This document shows positions 60,220 through 64,000 of a stretch of DNA of 64,000 nt, piece after piece. The notes under the pieces were generated by a model that made no database searches, was not told where the DNA came from, and worked only from the letters and a program-made list of their open reading frames with translations. The stretch is from assembly GCA_031266095.1 (NCBI GenBank), contig JAISBR010000085.1:53282-117281 (forward strand). Reading direction: 5' to 3'. Source of the DNA: Treponema sp. Lineage in GTDB: Bacteria; Spirochaetota; Spirochaetia; Treponematales; Breznakiellaceae. A program made the translations under genes and the position numbers. Each line of letters begins with the position of its first letter. The first letter of the stretch is position 1.

Positions 60220-61158
60220 TCACTTTATTCGCCGCAGTATATGTTCATGGGAAAGCAAGCCGATGATCCTTTCCCACTCATATTCCAAATATATCCATCC
60301 AAGGGCTTCTTCCCAATCCCTGAGCATCGTTCCCGAGTCGCGGACCGCCCGAAGCTCCTCGGGGAAAACCCGCTCCGTATAGCCCGTGTTCCAGCGAATA
60401 TCCTCCGCCCTGACCCACGGGCCGCTTTCCCGCCGCCATTCAGCGGGCCTTTTTTTATCACCGACCATTTCGGGTAACAGAATAGGCTTCCAGTACTTTT
60501 CAAAGTCTTTCCGGCTCAGGCCCGCCGGAGCGTCTTCCCTGCCGCGCATCCAGGCGGCAAGGCTGACAATCCGCTCCCGGCGGTTTCTGAGGCTGGTCAG
60601 GGCCTCCTCGCCTATGAGCCGGGTATCGTAACGGTGTATCCGTCCCCGGGAAATTTGCAGCGCCTCGGGCGCCTGGGGAATAGTGAGCGCCGCGCTGCTT
60701 TCACCCAACTCAAGGCTCCCGGTTCCATACAGGTCCAGGGTGTACTCATTCCAGCCTGAGAGACTGCCTCCAAGGTACTCCAGGGATTTAAGATAAAAGC
60801 CGCCCGCCCCGTCAGGGGCCGATCCCCGCAGCTTCATCACGGGAAACTGATCCAGTGTGATGCCCACAGAACGTTCCCCGGACTTGTTTCGCAGCTCCCG
60901 GATTTCCATAGACCCGGCGGCCCCCGCTGTTTTCGCTGTCCGGTATACGGCAACGGTCTTCTCCGCAAAGGCCGAGCCGTCCAGTACCCGCCCCGCATTT
61001 TCCATCACGGAAACACAACTCGTAGACAGGAACAATACCGTCAAAGAAAACAATAAGCCCCTCACGAACGGCCGGGAACCCGCACGAGCCGGTGAACCGG
61101 ACCGCAGGTCCGCTCCAGCCCGGTTTTGAAACAAGCTCAATTGTATACTCTCATCCAC
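60220..61158 (-). CDS. Lipoprotein in the TonB operon
   Basis: Up to 312 residues. A lipobox (FLSTSC) follows a hydrophobic stretch, and the remaining 260 residues are an unassigned domain (GITLDQFPVMKLRGSAPDGA, YTLDLYGTGSLELGE). The first 31 codons run over a half hairpin repeat (61119-61142), so the real start is probably the GTG at 61065. Between receptor and exbB in a single operon, it may be the receptor's surface or periplasmic partner. Confidence 0.72.
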   Translation of the reverse strand: MDESIQLSLFQNRAGADLRSGSPARAGSRPFVRGLLFSLTVLFLSTSCVSVMENAGRVLDGSAFAEKTVAVYRTAKTAGAAGSMEIRELRNKSGERSVGITLDQFPVMKLRGSAPDGAGGFYLKSLEYLGGSLSGWNEYTLDLYGTGSLELGESSAALTIPQAPEALQISRGRIHRYDTRLIGEEALTSLRNRRERIVSLAAWMRGREDAPAGLSRKDFEKYWKPILLPEMVGDKKRPAEWRRESGPWVRAEDIRWNTGYTERVFPEELRAVRDSGTMLRDWEEALGWIYLEYEWERIIGLLSHEHILRRIK

Positions 61159-61177
61159 CTTTCTGTCTCTATGCTCC

Positions 61178-63787
61178 TTAATAGTTTAGCTTAAACCCAA
61201 ACGATGGTATCGGTATGGGCAGTTCATAGGACGCGGAATTGCCGCCTGAGTCCTCTTCACCGGTATAACTGTTGAAAGTGGAATTTCCCTGGGAGGTATA
61301 CAAGAGGGCAAGGGTATTCTCAAGCGCCACATACAATTCGTAGCGGCTCTTTCCCATTTCATTATTCCCCAAAATGGAAAATTTTATATCCAGAGGAAAC
61401 GAGGGCGTGGTACGGTTGTTTTCGTCCAGTACTGTGGCGCGCCGGTATTTTTCAATAAACATATTATCCTCAAGGACATATACCGGATATGATGTAATGG
61501 GACCGGCGATTTTCGCAAGCTGAACCCCGCTGGCGAATCCGAAGCGGGTGTAGATATTGATCCGCGGAATAGGCCTGATATTGAACACAAGATTTACATT
61601 ATGAAAGCGGTGATACGAGGGGAAATACCAGTCGTCTCCTCCGTTTCCCCCTGAAAAACTGAAGCCTGCGTCTCCACCGTGGGGATCGCGGTACTTTGCC
61701 CAGTTAAACGAATAGGAGATCCATCCGTCCCAGTACCGGGATTGCAATTTTTGAAGCATTACGTCAATGCCCCAGACTCTGCCCTCGCCGTCAAGATAGG
61801 GCGTGGGCTCTATTCCGCTAATGCCTAGTTGTATCGGAATATATGCCCGGTCAAAAATGTATTTATAGTAACCCTCAACATTAAGACTCAAGCCTCCGGG
61901 AAACGCGATATTGGTTCCCAGCACCGATGTCCAGGAACGAGCCGGTTTTCCCCCGCTGAGATCAAAGCGCTCATCGACCATAGTGATCAGATCGTTTATA
62001 GACGAAAAGAGCCCGGTTCCGGCGCTGATGTCCAGAGATTCCGCGATACCCTTGTTCTTAAGCACATTAAAATCCAGGTTTAAGCGGGGATTCAAGACCG
62101 GCGTGGTGGAAATGGAGAATCCTTTTCCAAGCAGATAAAAATGATCCAGACGAAGCCCCAGCTCAGCGCCAAACCGGCTGCCGGGCTTATTGTATTCCAC
62201 CAGGGTGTAAGCGGAAGTTGAAAAGAGCCTGTTATGCACATTAGAAGTGTATGATGTAGGGTAGTTGACGATTAAAGTACTGTAATAGGGAAAAAGGGGA
62301 CCTAAGCGGTTAATTATTTTCTGTTTGTCAGCATCCGTAAGACGGCTGAACGGCACTTCCCCGTGGAGCCGGAAATCTCCCTCATCGGTAAAACTGGTAA
62401 ACATTTCCTGAACGCCGGAGGCCGCCAAAAGGCCGCGCCCCAAATCCCAATCGAAATCGAACCGCCCCTGGGCGTTGATACTGGTAGCGTCCTCCCTGGT
62501 AAGGGTATTGGTACTATACGTATAAAAATCGCTGCCAAGAGCGTAATTGTTTTTGAACTCCTGGGAAAAGGAATTAGCGACAAAGTAGCGTATATCCCCG
62601 TCCACTTTCGCCTGACGATACCCGGTTCCCAGCGTTGCTCTAAGGAGCATATTGCTGCGTGGATTCCAGGAAAGACCGCCGGTGATAAAGCCCAAATAAT
62701 TAGCGTAGTCAAAGAACATATCGCTTCTGCTGGTGAGTCCGCCCGTGGTAGTGGGACCGTTTTTGTAGTGTATCCCGATCCCGTCCATGCCCCAGAAGGC
62801 GGTGGCCTGGAGTTCCAGATTATCGTAAAGCCGGTAGTCCATGGTAATAGCGCCGCTTCTGATATACGGGGCCACCCGCACCGAGTTTATCACCTCAAGC
62901 TCCGGTATCACGGCGGCCATCTGTTTCGCAAGGGCCACCACGGGATCGTAGTAGGTTACCCTTCCCATGAACATAATCCCTCCCCTGCCGAACAGGGGAA
63001 GGGAAAGGTTGACGTTGGCGGCGCTGGTATTCAAGCCCAGCTCAAATTCGGTTTCGGTTGGGGAAGGTTTTTTTGAGCTTACCTCAAGCAGCCCCGAAAT
63101 AGTATGTCCGTAACGGGTTGAGAAGACTCCGTGGGAAAGCCGGGCGCTCTGTACCATCCGGGGATCAAAAATCGAGTAACCGCCGCCCCAGTGATACGGG
63201 TTATCGATATAATAGCCGTCCAGGGCGGCGCTCATATCCCCCGGTTCGCCGCCCCGGATACTGGGCAGGGCGTTGAACATGCCGGTATACCCTACCCCCG
63301 GCAGCAGCTTGATGGTGGTCATCACATCCTCAATGAGGCCAATTTCACCGGTCTGGGCTATTTCCCGTTCACTCACCGCGACGCCGCGGCCGGTCCTTGT
63401 CTCACTGGTTCCCGGCCTGGACGCCTCAACCACCAGTTCCCGGCCTTCCATAACGCCTGAAAGCCGCAGTCCCAGGGTAAAAGCGCGGTTCCCCAGGGCA
63501 AGCACCAGCCTTCCGCTTTCATAGCCGGGGTAGGCGGCCTGTATCGTTACCGGCCGGTCGTCAGGAACAGAGAGCAGGACCGTGCCGTCCTCATCACAGA
63601 CATACTCCCCGCCGTCCCAGGACCGGATCACCGCTCCTTCCAGGGGAATGTTCAACTCAATATCCTCAACGGTAATCTCCACATCTCTGGCAAAAAGAGG
63701 GGAAAAAACACAGAAAAAGGTCATGGTCAGTACTGTTTTTGTTATACTATTTTTCACTCGAAAAACCGCCCGTTTACGAATTGCCAT
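61178..63787 (-). CDS. TonB-dependent outer-membrane receptor
   Basis: 869 residues: signal peptide (cleavage near SPLFA-RD), a CarboxypepD-like beta-sandwich (EVITVEDIELNIPLEGAVIR-type region, about 26-105), TonB box-like ELVVEASR, plug (IEDVMTTIKLLPGV ... SIRGGEPGDMSAALDGYYID) and a 22-strand barrel ending in the aromatic GFKLNY. Substrate unknown; the architecture is that of sugar/metal-complex receptors. ATG at 63787 lies 9 nt after TATAGT; a GTG at 63757 is an alternative start. Confidence 0.92.
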   Translation of the reverse strand: MAIRKRAVFRVKNSITKTVLTMTFFCVFSPLFARDVEITVEDIELNIPLEGAVIRSWDGGEYVCDEDGTVLLSVPDDRPVTIQAAYPGYESGRLVLALGNRAFTLGLRLSGVMEGRELVVEASRPGTSETRTGRGVAVSEREIAQTGEIGLIEDVMTTIKLLPGVGYTGMFNALPSIRGGEPGDMSAALDGYYIDNPYHWGGGYSIFDPRMVQSARLSHGVFSTRYGHTISGLLEVSSKKPSPTETEFELGLNTSAANVNLSLPLFGRGGIMFMGRVTYYDPVVALAKQMAAVIPELEVINSVRVAPYIRSGAITMDYRLYDNLELQATAFWGMDGIGIHYKNGPTTTGGLTSRSDMFFDYANYLGFITGGLSWNPRSNMLLRATLGTGYRQAKVDGDIRYFVANSFSQEFKNNYALGSDFYTYSTNTLTREDATSINAQGRFDFDWDLGRGLLAASGVQEMFTSFTDEGDFRLHGEVPFSRLTDADKQKIINRLGPLFPYYSTLIVNYPTSYTSNVHNRLFSTSAYTLVEYNKPGSRFGAELGLRLDHFYLLGKGFSISTTPVLNPRLNLDFNVLKNKGIAESLDISAGTGLFSSINDLITMVDERFDLSGGKPARSWTSVLGTNIAFPGGLSLNVEGYYKYIFDRAYIPIQLGISGIEPTPYLDGEGRVWGIDVMLQKLQSRYWDGWISYSFNWAKYRDPHGGDAGFSFSGGNGGDDWYFPSYHRFHNVNLVFNIRPIPRINIYTRFGFASGVQLAKIAGPITSYPVYVLEDNMFIEKYRRATVLDENNRTTPSFPLDIKFSILGNNEMGKSRYELYVALENTLALLYTSQGNSTFNSYTGEEDSGGNSASYELPIPIPSFGFKLNY

Positions 63788-63818
63788 TCTAAGATCACTA
63801 TACCATATTTTGAGGCTG

Positions 63819-63853
63819 AAAAAAAGGGCGCGGCTAAATAGCCGGACCGCGCC
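63819..63853 (-). terminator. Intrinsic terminator below the group II intron
   Basis: Minus strand: GGCGC, inner GGCT-ATTT-AGCC, GCGCC, then CTTTTTTTTC. It separates the intron region from the TonB operon. Confidence 0.75.
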
Positions 63854-63882
63854 ACGGATGGCGCTGTATCCAGGCCGGCCCA

Positions 63883-64000
63883 ATCGAGTAGGAGGCCACT
63901 CATTAATTGAGTGGCCGTCCTCTCACACCACCGTGCGTACCGTTCGGTACACGGCGGTTCAATGGACTACGTGCAACATCTTGAGTCTCTGATCTCTGGC
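63883..64000 (-). mobile_element. Group II intron, 3' end (domains V and VI); rest outside window
   Basis: Minus strand: domain V at about 63927-63960 pairs ACCGCCGTG with CACGGTGGT, has a two-base CG bulge and a TACC-GAAC-GGTA tip, and a CGC triad instead of AGC. Domain VI follows: GGCCACTCA / TGAGTGGCC with a probable branch-point A in CTCCTACTC. The 3' boundary is near ACTCGAT (63883). A short open frame ending TGA just before domain V may be the end of the intron-encoded reverse transcriptase. Confidence 0.75.

Noticed and set aside
61065..61158. N-terminal 31 codons of the TonB-operon lipoprotein
   Set aside because: Kept in the coordinates as the open frame, but they run across a half hairpin repeat and precede the signal peptide, so they are probably untranslated.

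Overview
The window looks like a chromosomal segment of a Treponema-type spirochaete with a base composition close to half G+C. The strongest markers are a cytoplasmic filament protein (CfpA), the neighbouring pallilysin/VWA block (homologues of the T. pallidum Tp0750-Tp0751 region), a pyruvate phosphate dikinase next to CfpA, and several spirochaete-type lipoproteins. Catabolic genes (Rnf, glycerol kinase, a pentulose-type kinase) and a TonB transport operon suggest a free-living or gut-symbiotic treponeme, for example a termite-gut lineage, rather than a reduced pathogen. This placement is inference from gene content. No rRNA, tRNA or CRISPR array was found.

Layout. 1-5.1 kb (minus): infC (cut by the window edge), an HtrA protease, map, a J-domain protein, half of a formimino-THF cyclodeaminase and ftcD. 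5.2-6 kb: hairpin repeats and a dead IS110 transposase split by 23-bp tandem repeats. 6-11.8 kb (plus): a reduced Rnf cluster (C, D, G-like, E, A; no B), then a GH57 homologue lacking its catalytic residues. 11.9-17.3 kb: an ACT-butyrate kinase fusion, YmdB-type phosphatase, HAD hydrolase, glpK. 17.4-27.8 kb: YdbC/PC4, an IS200 scrap, an Rrf2 regulator, NAD(P)HX repair enzyme, rhomboid, dus, tatD and a SPOR protein with RES/REA repeats. 28.2-38.8 kb: pallilysin-like protein, DHH phosphoesterase, VWA protein, CfpA, an HPr-like protein, PPDK and a histone-H1-like-tailed protein. 39-49 kb: pta, cysK, TPR lipoproteins, mltD, FGGY kinase. 49.4-51.7 kb: a candidate small RNA and a zinc locus (znuA, Cys-rich membrane protein, Fur-family regulator with a dyad operator). 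51.7-58 kb: two TrkH, TrkA, TetR, RlmL. 58-63.8 kb: tonB-exbD-exbD-exbB-lipoprotein-TonB receptor operon, bounded by a terminator and the 3' end of a group II intron running out of the window.

Two genome-wide habits stand out. First, many genes start at or within about 3 nt of the +1 predicted from good sigma-70-type promoters, so leaderless mRNAs seem common. Second, intergenic regions carry a family of diverging hairpins with a conserved CAAAAC...GTTTTG core and compensating changes in the arms. In two places these are assembled into a nearly identical element of about 130 bp in opposite orientation.

The best candidates for something undescribed are the roughly 120-nt structured RNA at 49.49-49.61 kb, the hairpin family, the cofactor-poor Rnf complex and the GH57 pseudoenzyme beside it.
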